Below are positions 24,000 through 32,395 of a DNA stretch of 64,000 bases, piece by piece (position 1 is the first letter of the stretch; each line of letters opens with the position of its first letter). Origin of the DNA: Salinispora fenicalii. Its GTDB lineage: Bacteria > Actinomycetota > Actinomycetes > Mycobacteriales > Micromonosporaceae. The notes under the pieces are model-generated. The model made no database searches. It was not told where the DNA came from and worked only from the letters and a program-made list of their open reading frames with translations. Position numbers and translations under genes: made by a program. Location of the stretch: positions 157-64,156 of the forward strand of contig NZ_AZWQ01000010.1 in NCBI RefSeq assembly GCF_000514815.1, in the 5' to 3' direction.

Positions 24000-25049
24000 C
24001 TAGAGCAGGCTGAGCTGCTCGGCGGGTGGCCGTTCGGGTGGCCGTTCGGAGGGCCGGGGGGCGTCCCGGGAAGCGCCTGGGTGTAGGCCGTGCCGGCGTG
24101 CCGCGATCCGGACCCGGGCGGTCAGCTCCCGCTGGTACGACTGCGGGGAGTACGCGCCTGCCCCGTACAGCTCGCGGTAGCGGGGGACGAGGTGCGGAAA
24201 GGTGCGTCCGAGCCAGCGGGCATACCAGTCCCGGGCCCCGGCGCGTAGGTGTAGTGCGATCGGGGTCACGCCGGTCGCACCGGCGGCGGCGATCGCCGCC
24301 ACGGTCGCCTCGATGGATTCGTCGTTGTCGCTGAGGCCGGGCAGGATCGGTGCCATCAGCACCTCGACGGCGAAGCCGGCCTCGGTGAGTTGGCGGACCA
24401 CGTGCAGCCGACGACCTGGGCTCGGCGTGCCCGGCTCGACCGCCCGCCAGAGCCGTTCGTCCACGAAGCCCAACGAGCAGGCCAGGCTGACCCGGGTCAC
24501 CTGGGCGGCCTGGCGGAGCAAGGGAAGGTCGCGCAGGATGAGGGTGCCCTTGGTGAGGATCGAGAAGGGGTTGGCGAAATCCCGCAGAGCGCTGATGATC
24601 TCCGGTAGGAGTCGGTAGCGCCCCTCGGCTCGCTGGTAGCAGTCCACGTTGGTGCCCATCGCGATCTGCGCGCCTCGCCAGCTGGGTGCCGCCAACTCCC
24701 GGCGGAGCAGCTCACCAGCATTGGTCTTGACGATCACTCTTCGATCGAAGTCGGCGCCGGCGTCGAGGCCGAGGTAGGTGTGCGTGTTGCGGGCGAAGCA
24801 GTACACGCAAGCGTGGCTGCAGCCCCGATACGGGTTGATGGTCCACTCGAAGGGGACCCGGGAGGCGCTGGGGACTCGGTTGATGATCGACTTTGCCTGG
24901 ATTTCATAGAAGGTCATCCCGGCGAAGTCGGGCGTGGGGAAGCTGCGGGCGGTGGCGCCGGTGAGCGCCAGCGGCAGGGGTGGTGTCGCTGGCGCTGACC
25001 CGTCGAGGCCGATCGTGCTCGGATCGGCGGCGAGGTTTTCCCAGCGCAT
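24000..25049 (-). CDS. Radical SAM protein, Rv2578c family
   Basis: 349 residues. The radical SAM cluster motif CSHACVYC lies near residue 83, within YRGCSHACVYCFARNTH. Other family landmarks are MGTNVDCYQRAEGRYRL (near 134) and FSILTKGTLILRDLPLL (near 162). These match the actinobacterial SPL/Rv2578c subgroup; its reaction is unknown. The C-terminus is Pro/Arg-rich and ends EQLSLL. I chose the ATG at 25049 (MRWENLAAD), which matches the family start; the frame is open 12 codons further. The mycobacterial member carries an intein in some strains; this one has none. Confidence 0.9.
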   Translation of the reverse strand: MRWENLAADPSTIGLDGSAPATPPLPLALTGATARSFPTPDFAGMTFYEIQAKSIINRVPSASRVPFEWTINPYRGCSHACVYCFARNTHTYLGLDAGADFDRRVIVKTNAGELLRRELAAPSWRGAQIAMGTNVDCYQRAEGRYRLLPEIISALRDFANPFSILTKGTLILRDLPLLRQAAQVTRVSLACSLGFVDERLWRAVEPGTPSPGRRLHVVRQLTEAGFAVEVLMAPILPGLSDNDESIEATVAAIAAAGATGVTPIALHLRAGARDWYARWLGRTFPHLVPRYRELYGAGAYSPQSYQRELTARVRIAARRHGLHPGASRDAPRPSERPPERPPAEQLSLL

Positions 25050-25113
25050 GGCTGGTATTCGAACACAGGTACGAACAGGTGGCAAGCGCTGTGGGCGCGG
25101 AGGTCCGGGCAGG

Positions 25114-25476
25114 TCAGTGCGGGTGCTCGGCGAGCTTCTTGCGGACGTCGTCCATGTCCAGCGCCTCGACCTGCTCGATCAGGTTCTCGAGGGCCGACTC
25201 GGGTAGCGCGCCGGGCTGAGCGAAGACGATGACCCCGTCGCGGATCGCCATGATCGTTGGGATGGAGCGGATGTCGAACTTTGCGCCCAGCTCCTGCTGT
25301 GCCTCGGTGTCGACCTTGCCGAAGACGATGTCTGGGTGCTTCTCCGAGGAGCGCTCGTACACCGGGGCGAACCGCTTGCAGGGGCCGCACCAATCGGCCC
25401 AGAAGTCAACCAGCACGATTCCGTCGCCGCCGGTCAACTCGTCGAAGTTCGCCGTGGTCAGCTCAACGGTTGCCAT
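25114..25476 (-). CDS. trxA: Thioredoxin
   Basis: 120 residues with the active site WADWCGPCKRFAPVY (near 30) and the cis-Pro loop SIPTIMAIRDG (near 72). The size and motif fit a cytoplasmic thiol-disulfide thioredoxin. The C-terminus is slightly extended (DDVRKKLAEHPH). It is upstream of the radical SAM gene on the same strand, 64 bases away, so co-transcription is possible. Confidence 0.94.
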   Translation of the reverse strand: MATVELTTANFDELTGGDGIVLVDFWADWCGPCKRFAPVYERSSEKHPDIVFGKVDTEAQQELGAKFDIRSIPTIMAIRDGVIVFAQPGALPESALENLIEQVEALDMDDVRKKLAEHPH

Positions 25477-26032
25477 CTCAATCTCTCCGATCGCGTGGAA
25501 CAGCTACCTCTGGTCGAACCGAGGCGTGCCGCGTGGAATTCCCGGGTTCCGATGGCCGAAACGTCGCCGTAGCTGGTTCGGTTACGGCGGGGGTCGAACT
25601 CATCGATGCTCGTCGTTTGTCGATTGGGTGCTGCAATACGCAAGTGCATGTCGCATTTGCGTTACCGCTGGTGATGGGAGCGCTCTCACCGGGCCAGGGC
25701 AACTCTCCGCCCGCATGTCGGTTACTTGAGCCTTGACATGGAGCTATTGGATTTACCGTGATCACTTGCAGGGTGGGTATGGGTTACGCAGAGTTATGTA
25801 ACAAAAAGACAACTGTGATCCCCGTCTCTGTTCGACTGTGTCGTCGTACGGCAGAATCTGTCGCATCAGAGCGTGGGCGGCGGGTGCCGGGGAGGGCCCC
25901 GCCGCTCATTGCGTCCGGCCTCAAGTGGCACTGGTGTGACTTTTCTCGACCACCGTCGTCCCCTGGTTCACCTTTACCATCGGTAAGGCATGCTGTGCCG
26001 AACTCATCACCGCCCGTCGAAGGGGGATCAGG
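25477..26032. other. 556-bp intergenic region with no supported gene
   Basis: Upstream of trxA (minus) and the MaoC gene (plus). It is locally less GC-rich. It holds a TTGACA box (25733-25738) with no convincing partner and a TTACC-atc-GGTAA palindrome at 25974-25986, 47 bases before the MaoC start. Open frames here have no recognisable product. Confidence 0.6.
25974..25986. promoter_or_regulatory. Candidate operator upstream of the MaoC gene
   Basis: TTACC (25974-25978) and GGTAA (25982-25986) form a perfect inverted repeat around atc. Its place in the leader of the MaoC gene suggests a repressor site; untested. Confidence 0.35.
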
Positions 26033-26548
26033 ATGCAGTTCGGCCGCTACTACGAGGATTTCGAGGTTGACGCGGTCTACCGGCACTGGCCGGGCAAGAC
26101 GGTCACGGAGTACGACGACCATCTCTTCTGCCTGCTCACGATGAACCACCACCCGCTCCACCTGGACGCGCACTACGCCGAAACCGCAAGCCAGTTCAAG
26201 CGCAACGTCGTGGTCGGCAACTACGTCTACTCCCTGCTGCTCGGCATGTCGGTGCCCGATGTCAGCGGCAAGGCGATCGCGAACCTGGAGATCGAATCCC
26301 TGCGCCACGTCGCCCCGACATTCCACGGCGACACGATCTATGGCGAGACCACGGTCCTGGACAAGCGGGAGTCCTCCTCGAAGCCGGACCGCGGCGTGGT
26401 CGCTGTCGAGACCCGGGGTTACAACCAGGACGGCACGCTGGTGTGTGTGTTCCGGCGCAAGGTCATGGTGCCGAAGAAGGTGTACGCCGAGGCCGCGGCC
26501 GCCGACGGGGTGGATCTGGAGCGGCCGAGTTTCCCCACGCCACGCTGA
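26033..26548 (+). CDS. MaoC-family acyl-CoA hydratase
   Basis: 171 residues, a single hot-dog domain. The hydratase loop reads LLTMNHHPLHLDAHYAETAS (near 38-57): His and the surrounding LHxDxxYA are kept but the usual catalytic Asp position is Asn, as in the Rv2499c/mesaconyl-CoA hydratase-like branch. Further motifs are NYVYSLLLGMSVPDVSGKAI and VVAVETRGYNQDG. In mycobacteria this gene lies between citE and fadE19, supporting a C5-dicarboxyl-CoA hydration role. The ATG is preceded by AAGGGGGATCAGG. Confidence 0.88.
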   Translation: MQFGRYYEDFEVDAVYRHWPGKTVTEYDDHLFCLLTMNHHPLHLDAHYAETASQFKRNVVVGNYVYSLLLGMSVPDVSGKAIANLEIESLRHVAPTFHGDTIYGETTVLDKRESSSKPDRGVVAVETRGYNQDGTLVCVFRRKVMVPKKVYAEAAAADGVDLERPSFPTPR

Positions 26549-26685
26549 CGCGTTGTCACGCCGGCGGTTCAGGGTGGCTTCCGGCGTGGCTACCCCCTTT
26601 AGGGCTGTAACGGATTTATCCGGCACTCCCCGTTTTGCTGGTCTTTTCTCAGTAATTGGGGCTTATGCTGGCGTCGGAGGTTCCC

Positions 26686-27180
26686 ATGAGCCACGCCGTC
26701 GCCGGCGAGCCGCCCGCCGCCGCCCACCGTGCCGTGTCGTTGATCGTTGCGCCCTACTCCGCCGCGGAGTGGGATCTGCTCTCCAGCCTGCCCAACTGGA
26801 CCGTCGTCGTTTCCTTCACCCAAGCGCCGGAGCGGGGGGTCGCCGCCGGGCTGGCGGGCCTCGACGCCGTCGCCGCGGGCCGGTCCTTCGACAGTGACCT
26901 GGTTCGCGCGGTGGTGGCCACGATCTATGCCCGGCATGATGGTTCGGCGAGCGCACCACGTGGGTCCCTCGCCGATGCCGCCGAGCTGCTCGCCGTCGCC
27001 CGTGCGGCGGCCCGGCTGCTCGAGCGGCGAGCGGACCCGGCTGACTCGGCCGCCTATCGGCAGTGGGTGCAGTCGGTCGCCGCCCGGGTTTGCCGAGCCG
27101 GGCCGAGCCCGGGTCGGCCGGTAGCCCGCAGCGACCGCCGGTTCCTTGATCGACTCGGGGACGCCCTGGGGCTGGGCTGA
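26686..27180 (+). CDS. Hypothetical Ala/Arg-rich protein
   Basis: 164 residues from the ATG at 26686, which has GGAGG six bases upstream; in-frame ATG 26665 and TTG 26656 are less well placed. No family recognised. The N-terminal part (AVSLIVAPYSAAEWDLLSSL) predicts a beta strand and helix; the rest is mostly helical and basic (ARAAARLLERRADP). No signal peptide. It precedes the TrmH-family methyltransferase by 35 bases and may share its transcript. Confidence 0.65.
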   Translation: MSHAVAGEPPAAAHRAVSLIVAPYSAAEWDLLSSLPNWTVVVSFTQAPERGVAAGLAGLDAVAAGRSFDSDLVRAVVATIYARHDGSASAPRGSLADAAELLAVARAAARLLERRADPADSAAYRQWVQSVAARVCRAGPSPGRPVARSDRRFLDRLGDALGLG

Positions 27181-27215
27181 GTGGCACGCCCGGCTGGCCG
27201 TACCCTCTAGGACCC

Positions 27216-27839
27216 GTGACCGGTGAGCAGTTTGAGGTCGGGGTGGGCCCGTGGCAGGGCACCCCGCCGGATGACCCGCGCTACGACCCAGATCTGCTGG
27301 CGCACGGCGACCGACGCAACGTCGTTGACCGGTACCGCTACTGGCGGCAGGAAGCCGTCGTCGCGGACCTGGACCAGCGGCGGCACGACTTTCACGTGGC
27401 GATCGAGAACTGGCAGCACGATCTGAACATCGGCACCGTGGTCCGCAACGCCAACGCGTTCCTCGCTGCCGAGGTCCATATTGTCGGCCGTCGCCGGTGG
27501 AATCGACGCGGCGCGATGGTGACCGACCGCTACCAACATGTGCGGCACCACGAGACGATCGAGGGCTTCGTCGCCTGGGCGGCGGACGCCGGGCTTTCGG
27601 TGGTTGGCATCGATAATCTGCCCGGCTGCCGACCGCTGGAGACGGCCACACTGCCCCGAGGGTGCGTGCTGCTCTTTGGTCAGGAGGGCCCGGGTCTCTC
27701 CGAACCCGCCCGGGCGGCCTGCGATCAGCTCTTCTCGATTGCCCAGTACGGCTCGACCCGTTCGATCAACGCCGGCGTGGCCAGTGGCATCGCCATGCAC
27801 GCCTGGATCCGGTCCTACGGCGGGCCAGCGCCGGCCTGA
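27216..27839 (+). CDS. SpoU/TrmH-family RNA 2'-O-methyltransferase
   Basis: 207 residues. The three SPOUT motifs are in order: motif 1 LNIGTVVRNANAFLAAEVHI (near 73-92, with the catalytic Arg and Asn), motif 2 VLLFGQEGPGLSEPA (near 152) and motif 3 QYGSTRSINAGVASGIAMHA (near 175-194). This is the trefoil-knot SAM fold that methylates tRNA or rRNA ribose. The N-terminal extension of about 60 residues is charged. Target nucleotide cannot be told from sequence. Confidence 0.9.
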   Translation: MTGEQFEVGVGPWQGTPPDDPRYDPDLLAHGDRRNVVDRYRYWRQEAVVADLDQRRHDFHVAIENWQHDLNIGTVVRNANAFLAAEVHIVGRRRWNRRGAMVTDRYQHVRHHETIEGFVAWAADAGLSVVGIDNLPGCRPLETATLPRGCVLLFGQEGPGLSEPARAACDQLFSIAQYGSTRSINAGVASGIAMHAWIRSYGGPAPA

Positions 27840-28168
27840 AAGCGGGGCCGTCGCACTCCACTGTGTGGTGTGAGATCACCGATGGATCGAAGCGCGTCGG
27901 CCGGTGAAGCTCGGGGATCGTGGCCGTATGCGATAACCTGGCCGGCGAGTGCGGGGTCGTTGCTCGTGGGTCGGTTGCGCGACCTCTCGAAGTGGACGCG
28001 CCCCGGGCTCAGGCACGGTGCACCAACTCCGAACCAGTCGGAGGGCTTGACAAGTCCCCCGGAATGTCGGAGAACGGACACTGTGAAATAACTGTACGAC
28101 ATCACGCTGATACTCTGAGTGTCGCTGCGGTAATCGGACCCGGCGCCCGCGCGAGAGGATGGCCCGTC
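27840..28168. other. 329-bp intergenic region
   Basis: I see no supported gene. A TTGACA box at about 28048 and an AT-rich stretch at 28081-28120 (gtgaaataactgtacgac, then gctgatactc) suggest a promoter for the small membrane protein downstream, but no clean pair of boxes can be assigned. Confidence 0.5.
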
Positions 28169-28327
28169 ATGGTCAAGAAGGTCCTCACCTGGGCCGGTAT
28201 CGCATTTCTGATCTTCTTCGTCGCCTACCGGCCGAACTCCGCGGCGGATGTCTTCAAGTCACTCGGCGGCGGCCTCGTGGACATCGCCCAGGGGTTTGGC
28301 GAGTTCGTCACCAACATCGTCGCCTAG
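28169..28327 (+). CDS. Small single-pass membrane protein
   Basis: 52 residues (MVKKVLTWAGIAFLIFFVAY as N-terminus), with one membrane helix at about 5-20 followed by a short amphipathic part (VDIAQGFGEFVTNIVA). A GAGAGG site precedes the ATG by ten bases. It lies six bases before the PH-domain gene, so they are co-transcribed. Similar short proteins precede PH-domain genes in other actinobacteria as I recall; function unknown. Confidence 0.75.
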   Translation: MVKKVLTWAGIAFLIFFVAYRPNSAADVFKSLGGGLVDIAQGFGEFVTNIVA

Positions 28328-28333
28328 CCGACG

Positions 28334-29197
28334 ATGGGCAGCCCCTCCGGTCCCCCCTTCGACCCCGACGACCCCGACCGGGAGCGTCGGGAGCGCGACA
28401 CGGAGTCGATTCCCCGCATCGACCCAGAGGACGGATCCGGCTACGGATCCGGTCCACCCCCGTTCCAGGGTCCCGATCCATATGACGAGGCGAGGCTGGG
28501 CGAGGGGCCCGACAGCCGGTCGGGGCGGACCTGGATTCCAGACCCCGAAGCCGAATACCAGCCGCCGCAGATCTCCGAGGATGAGCTCGCCGGCCTACGG
28601 GCGGACGCGGCTGGCATGGCGCCGCGCCGGGTCCTGCCGCTAGAGGATGAGCCCAGCTCCCTCGTCGCCCGCTACCTCTTCCCCACCGAGCGGTACCGGG
28701 GTGAGTGGAAGCGACACTGGATTCACCTCGCCACACCGCTACTCATCGGCGTCGTCGCCACCTTCGTGCTGGGATACCTCTCCGGCTTCCTCGCCGGGCG
28801 GGATGTCGGTGGGCTGACCACTGTGGCGGTACTGGCCTGGTTCGCCGTGATGGGTTGGGTGGCGTGGCGGGTCGCCGACTGGTGGTACGACCGGTTCATC
28901 TTGACCAACAAACGGGTGATGGTGGTCAACGGCATCATCACCCGCCGGGTGGCGATGATGCCGTTGGTCCGAGTCACCGACATGAAATACGAGCAGACGC
29001 CGGCCGGGCGAGCGCTCAACTACGGCACGTTCGTCCTCGAGTCCGCCGGTCAGGAGCAGGCGCTGCGTGAGATCAAGAACCTGCCCAACCCAAACGAGCT
29101 CTACCTGCGTGTCGTCGAGGAGATGTACGAGCCGCAGGCGGTCGAGGCGCGGCTGGGCAAGGAAGCCGACGAGGCGAAGGCCGACGACGGCGCCTGA
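28334..29197 (+). CDS. PH-domain (bPH2/DUF304) membrane protein
   Basis: 287 residues. The first 110 are acidic, Pro/Asp-rich and probably disordered. Two membrane helices follow (about 135-156, LLIGVVATFVLGYLSGFLAG, and 163-182, TTVAVLAWFAVMGWVAWRV), then a bacterial PH-like domain (about 185-265) with YDRFILTNKRVMVVNGIIT and MPLVRVTDMKYEQT, the DUF304 signature. The C-terminus is charged. Related YdbS/YdbT proteins act at membranes; the role is unknown. Confidence 0.85.
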   Translation: MGSPSGPPFDPDDPDRERRERDTESIPRIDPEDGSGYGSGPPPFQGPDPYDEARLGEGPDSRSGRTWIPDPEAEYQPPQISEDELAGLRADAAGMAPRRVLPLEDEPSSLVARYLFPTERYRGEWKRHWIHLATPLLIGVVATFVLGYLSGFLAGRDVGGLTTVAVLAWFAVMGWVAWRVADWWYDRFILTNKRVMVVNGIITRRVAMMPLVRVTDMKYEQTPAGRALNYGTFVLESAGQEQALREIKNLPNPNELYLRVVEEMYEPQAVEARLGKEADEAKADDGA

Positions 29198-29327
29198 GAA
29201 AGCGCCTGAGGCGGCGCCGGAGCCGTGGGCGGTCTCGTCCCGGGGGGAGGCGGAGCTGGCGTCCGAGGGCCGGTGTGCCCGGGGATCGGTCCGGCTGACC
29301 GGACAGCCCAGCCGATAGCGTCGGGCG

Positions 29328-30182
29328 GTGAGCACTCGGATCGATCTACACGCCCATTCCACCGCCAGCGACGGCACCCTCACCCCCGGTGAGCTGGTCC
29401 AAGCGGCGGGAGCCGCCGGCCTCGACGTCATTGCGATCACCGACCACGACACCACAGCCGGCTGGGAGCCGGCGGTCCGGGCACTCCCGGCCGGGCTGCG
29501 ACTCGTCCGTGGTGCGGAGCTGTCCTGCCGGTGGGAGGGGGAGGATCCCGCCGTGCCACTGCACCTGCTCGCGTACCTCTTCGACCCGGACGACCCGGAC
29601 CTCACCGCGGCGCTGAGCCGGGTCCGGCACGCCCGGGTCGAACGGGGCGAGCGGATCGTCCGGCTGCTCCAAGCCGACGGTCTAGCGGTGAGTTGGTCGG
29701 AGATCCTGGCCACCGCGCGGGGCGGGACGGTCGGCCGGCCGCACATCGCCCAAGCCCTCATCCGGGCCGGCCTGGTCGCGACGACCAGTGAGGCGTTCGG
29801 TCCGGACTGGCTGGGCAAGCGATATCGCCTGCCCAAGGAGGACATCGAGGTCTTCGAGGCGGTCCGGTTGGTCCGGGCAGCCGGTGGCGTCCCGGTGTTC
29901 GCCCATCCCCGGGCCAGCCGGCGTGGTCGCGTGGTTCCCGACGAACTCATCGCGGACCTCGCCGCCGCCGGTCTGGCCGGGCTGGAGGCCGACCACGAAG
30001 ACCACACCCCCACCGAGCGGGCGTACGTACGGGCGCTCGCTGCCGACCTGGAGCTGCTGGTAACCGGCGCGTCAGATTTTCACGGCACCCACAAGACGGT
30101 TCGGCTGGGCGCCTTTACCACTGACATGGAGAACTACGAGCGGATCGTCGCCGCCGGCGTGACCAGCGTCGCTTCCGGGTGA
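29328..30182 (+). CDS. PHP-domain phosphoesterase, RNase AM/YciV-like
   Basis: 284 residues. The metal site begins with DLHAHSTASDG (near 6) and ITDHDTTAGW (near 36), then GAELSCRW (near 63), GRPHIAQALI (near 137), FAHPRAS (near 190) and the C-terminal TGASDFHG (near 245), all PHP motifs. This subfamily hydrolyses 3',5'-nucleoside bisphosphates or trims short RNA 5' ends, acting in the cytoplasm. Start GTG at 29328. Followed by marC 40 bases downstream. Confidence 0.9.
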   Translation: MSTRIDLHAHSTASDGTLTPGELVQAAGAAGLDVIAITDHDTTAGWEPAVRALPAGLRLVRGAELSCRWEGEDPAVPLHLLAYLFDPDDPDLTAALSRVRHARVERGERIVRLLQADGLAVSWSEILATARGGTVGRPHIAQALIRAGLVATTSEAFGPDWLGKRYRLPKEDIEVFEAVRLVRAAGGVPVFAHPRASRRGRVVPDELIADLAAAGLAGLEADHEDHTPTERAYVRALAADLELLVTGASDFHGTHKTVRLGAFTTDMENYERIVAAGVTSVASG

Positions 30183-30222
30183 GGCGACGCGCCGTCCGGT
30201 CCGGCGCCGTTAGGTTGATCCA

Positions 30223-30837
30223 GTGGATATCAAGCTCTTCGGCGAGGTCTTCGTAACCCTGCTCGTGATTGTTGACCCGCCGGGCGTGATGCCCATCTTT
30301 CTGGCGCTGACCGGACCGCTGTCGGCCCGGGACCGGCATCGGGCGGCCTGGCAGGCAGTGGCGCTGGCGCTCGGGGTGATCGCGATCTTCGCGGTGGCGG
30401 GCTCGACCCTGCTCGACTACCTGCACGTGGACCTGCCCGCACTGCAGGCCGCCGGTGGCCTGCTGCTCGTACTGGTCGCTCTGGAGCTACTGACCGGCAA
30501 GGCGGACGACCCCAGCCAGCAAGTCACCTCGAACATCGCGCTGGTGCCGCTGGGCACCCCGCTGCTCGCCGGTCCCGGCGCGATCGTGGCCACGATGCTC
30601 TTCATGCAGCAGGCCGATGGTGCGGCCGACATCACCGCGATCGCTGCCGCGATCGTCGCCGTGTTGCTCGCCGTCTGGGTGGTGCTCCGCTTCTCGGGCG
30701 GAATCGTCAAAATCTTGCGTCCGGGTGGGATCGAGGTGCTGACCCGGATCGCCGGACTGCTGCTAGCGGCGATCGCGGTCCAGCTGATCGCCGACGCGGT
30801 GGCCGCCTTCGTCACCCAGTACACGACCGCGGGCTGA
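30223..30837 (+). CDS. MarC-family integral membrane protein
   Basis: 204 residues with six membrane helices. Family landmarks are IVDPPGVMPIFLALTG (near 16), LQAAGGLLLVLVALELLTG (near 75) and VPLGTPLLAGPGAIVATMLF (near 107). MarC proteins were once thought to give antibiotic resistance, which was later not supported; their substrate is unknown. Start GTG at 30223. Confidence 0.9.
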   Translation: MDIKLFGEVFVTLLVIVDPPGVMPIFLALTGPLSARDRHRAAWQAVALALGVIAIFAVAGSTLLDYLHVDLPALQAAGGLLLVLVALELLTGKADDPSQQVTSNIALVPLGTPLLAGPGAIVATMLFMQQADGAADITAIAAAIVAVLLAVWVVLRFSGGIVKILRPGGIEVLTRIAGLLLAAIAVQLIADAVAAFVTQYTTAG

Positions 30838-30868
30838 CTTAGTCGGGGGTGGATGGCAGGATCGCGGT

Positions 30869-31780
30869 GTGCGACGAGCTGGCCGACCTTCCACCACCAC
30901 CCCGCCGCGACCCCGTGCCGCCGAGCCCGAACAGCTCGGCTTCGAGGGCATGCCGGAGCGGCTGTTTGTCTGCACCCCCAGCAAACTCGGCGCCTACGCG
31001 GACTGCCCGCGGCGCTACCGCTACTCCTACCTGGACCGTCCCGCCCCGCAAAAGGGGCCGCCCTGGGCGCACAATTCGCTCGGAGCCAGCCTCCACACCG
31101 CGTTGAAGAACTGGTACGCGCTCCCCGTTGACCGGCGGCGGTCGGCGGCGCTGGCGACGCTGCTCAAGGGCACCTGGATACGCGACGGCTACCGGGACCA
31201 CGAGCAGGAGCGGGCCGCGTTCCGAAAGGCGCTGGGCTGGTTTGAGGCGTACGTGGCGACGCTGGACCCGGAGACCGAACCGCTGGGGGTGGAGCGGGTG
31301 GTCGCGGTAAAGACCGGGGTGCTGGCGTTCAACGGCCGCGCAGACCGGATCGACTCCCGGGTCGGACCGGCGGGGGCGGAGCTCGCCATCGTGGACTACA
31401 AGACCGGCCGGGCTGGGCTGGACACCGACGACGCCCGCGGCTCGCAGGCGCTGGCGCTCTACGCGTACGCGGCGGAGCGGGTCTTCCGCAAGCCGTGTCG
31501 TCGGGTGGAGCTACACCACCTGCCGACCGGGACAGTCGCCGCGCATGAGCACAGCCCGGAATCGCTTGCACGGCAGGTGTCCCGGGCTGAGGAGACCGCC
31601 CGGGACATCATCGCCGGCGAGCGATCGGTCGCCGCCGGCGATGACCCGGACCAGGCCTTCCCGACCGCTCCGGGGCCGCGCTGCGGCTGGTGTGACTACC
31701 GGCGGCACTGTCCGGCCGGTGCGCAGACACCGGGGAAGGATCCGTGGGCCGCCGTGGAGCGGGTGACCGACGGCGGGTGA
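30869..31780 (+). CDS. RecB/Cas4-like PD-(D/E)XK nuclease with Fe-S cysteines
   Basis: 303 residues. An N-terminal Cys in YADCPRRYRYSYL (near 46) and a C-terminal cluster CGWCDYRRHC (near 272-281) form the four-Cys Fe-S pattern of AddB/Cas4/RecB-like nucleases. The nuclease core shows the His in GASLHTALKNW (near 76), Asp in FNGRADRID (near 155) and IVDYKTG (near 175). Expected activity is single-stranded or end-directed DNA cleavage. No CRISPR array or cas gene is nearby, and no helicase domain is fused. A stand-alone member is common in actinobacteria. Confidence 0.88.
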   Translation: MRRAGRPSTTTPPRPRAAEPEQLGFEGMPERLFVCTPSKLGAYADCPRRYRYSYLDRPAPQKGPPWAHNSLGASLHTALKNWYALPVDRRRSAALATLLKGTWIRDGYRDHEQERAAFRKALGWFEAYVATLDPETEPLGVERVVAVKTGVLAFNGRADRIDSRVGPAGAELAIVDYKTGRAGLDTDDARGSQALALYAYAAERVFRKPCRRVELHHLPTGTVAAHEHSPESLARQVSRAEETARDIIAGERSVAAGDDPDQAFPTAPGPRCGWCDYRRHCPAGAQTPGKDPWAAVERVTDGG

Positions 31781-31803
31781 CGCTGGCTGCAGCCGGTTCG
31801 CCG

Positions 31804-32232
31804 TCAGTCCTCGGCGAGGCGGCGGGCTTGGCAGCGGGGGCAGAGGCCCCAGAAGGTCACGTCGGCCTCGTCCACCTCGAAACCGTGGGAGGTGTTCGGG
31901 TCGAGGCAGGGGGCGTCGCCGACGGTGCAGTCCACGTCGGCGATCTCGCCGCAGCCCCGACAGACCACGTGGTGGTGATTGTCGCCAACGCGGGCCTCGT
32001 AGCGGGCGGGACTGCCGGCTGGCTCGATCCGGCGGGACAGGCCGGCCCGGGACAGCGCGCCGAGCACGTCGTAGACCGCCTGCGTGGAGACCGAGTTGAG
32101 GCGTTCCCGGACCCGGTGGGCGATCTCGTCCACCTCCAGGTGGCCCCCGGCGGCGAGCACGTCGAGGACCGCGAGGCGGGGGCGGGTTACCCGCAGCCCC
32201 TTCGACCGGAGCAGCTCCTCACCACTGGACAT
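31804..32232 (-). CDS. Fur-family metal/peroxide-responsive repressor
   Basis: 142 residues. A winged-helix DNA-binding domain (about 10-75; LRVTRPRLAVLDVLAAGG, NSVSTQAVYDVLGALSRAGL) precedes a dimerisation domain with the His-rich metal site DNHHHVVCRGCG (near 85-95) and a C-terminal CPRC, giving the structural Zn CxxC pairs. The type resembles actinobacterial FurA/CatR peroxide sensors, but no katG gene is adjacent. I chose the ATG at 32232; the frame is open further upstream. Tandem 13-bp repeats lie 18 bases before the start and may be its own operator. Confidence 0.88.
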   Translation of the reverse strand: MSSGEELLRSKGLRVTRPRLAVLDVLAAGGHLEVDEIAHRVRERLNSVSTQAVYDVLGALSRAGLSRRIEPAGSPARYEARVGDNHHHVVCRGCGEIADVDCTVGDAPCLDPNTSHGFEVDEADVTFWGLCPRCQARRLAED

Positions 32233-32249
32233 GCGCCAATGACAGCACG

Positions 32250-32275
32250 CGACAACCGAGAGCGACAACCGAGAG
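32250..32275. promoter_or_regulatory. Tandem 13-bp direct repeats upstream of the fur-type gene
   Basis: cgacaaccgagag occurs twice head to tail (32250-32262 and 32263-32275), 18 bases upstream of the repressor start codon. Two close repeats at this place suggest autoregulation, but they are not a canonical Fur box palindrome. Confidence 0.45.
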
Positions 32276-32395
32276 CCGAACTGACGGGGGACCGGACTGA
32301 TCACGACTGCGTGTAGCTCGAGTGCGGAACCTAGGCGGGTGGGCCGGGTGACCGTAGGCTGGCACGTCCCGTGCGGGCAATCACCGGAGGTGTGC

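Noticed and set aside
28081..28120. Promoter for the small membrane protein
   Set aside because: AT-rich, but no -35/-10 pair with sound spacing could be assigned.
30223..30837. MarC as an antibiotic-resistance determinant
   Set aside because: The family's resistance role was not upheld; nothing here supports it.
30869..31780. Cas4-like nuclease as a sign of CRISPR
   Set aside because: No repeat-spacer array or cas gene is seen; stand-alone RecB-like nucleases of this type are common in actinobacteria.
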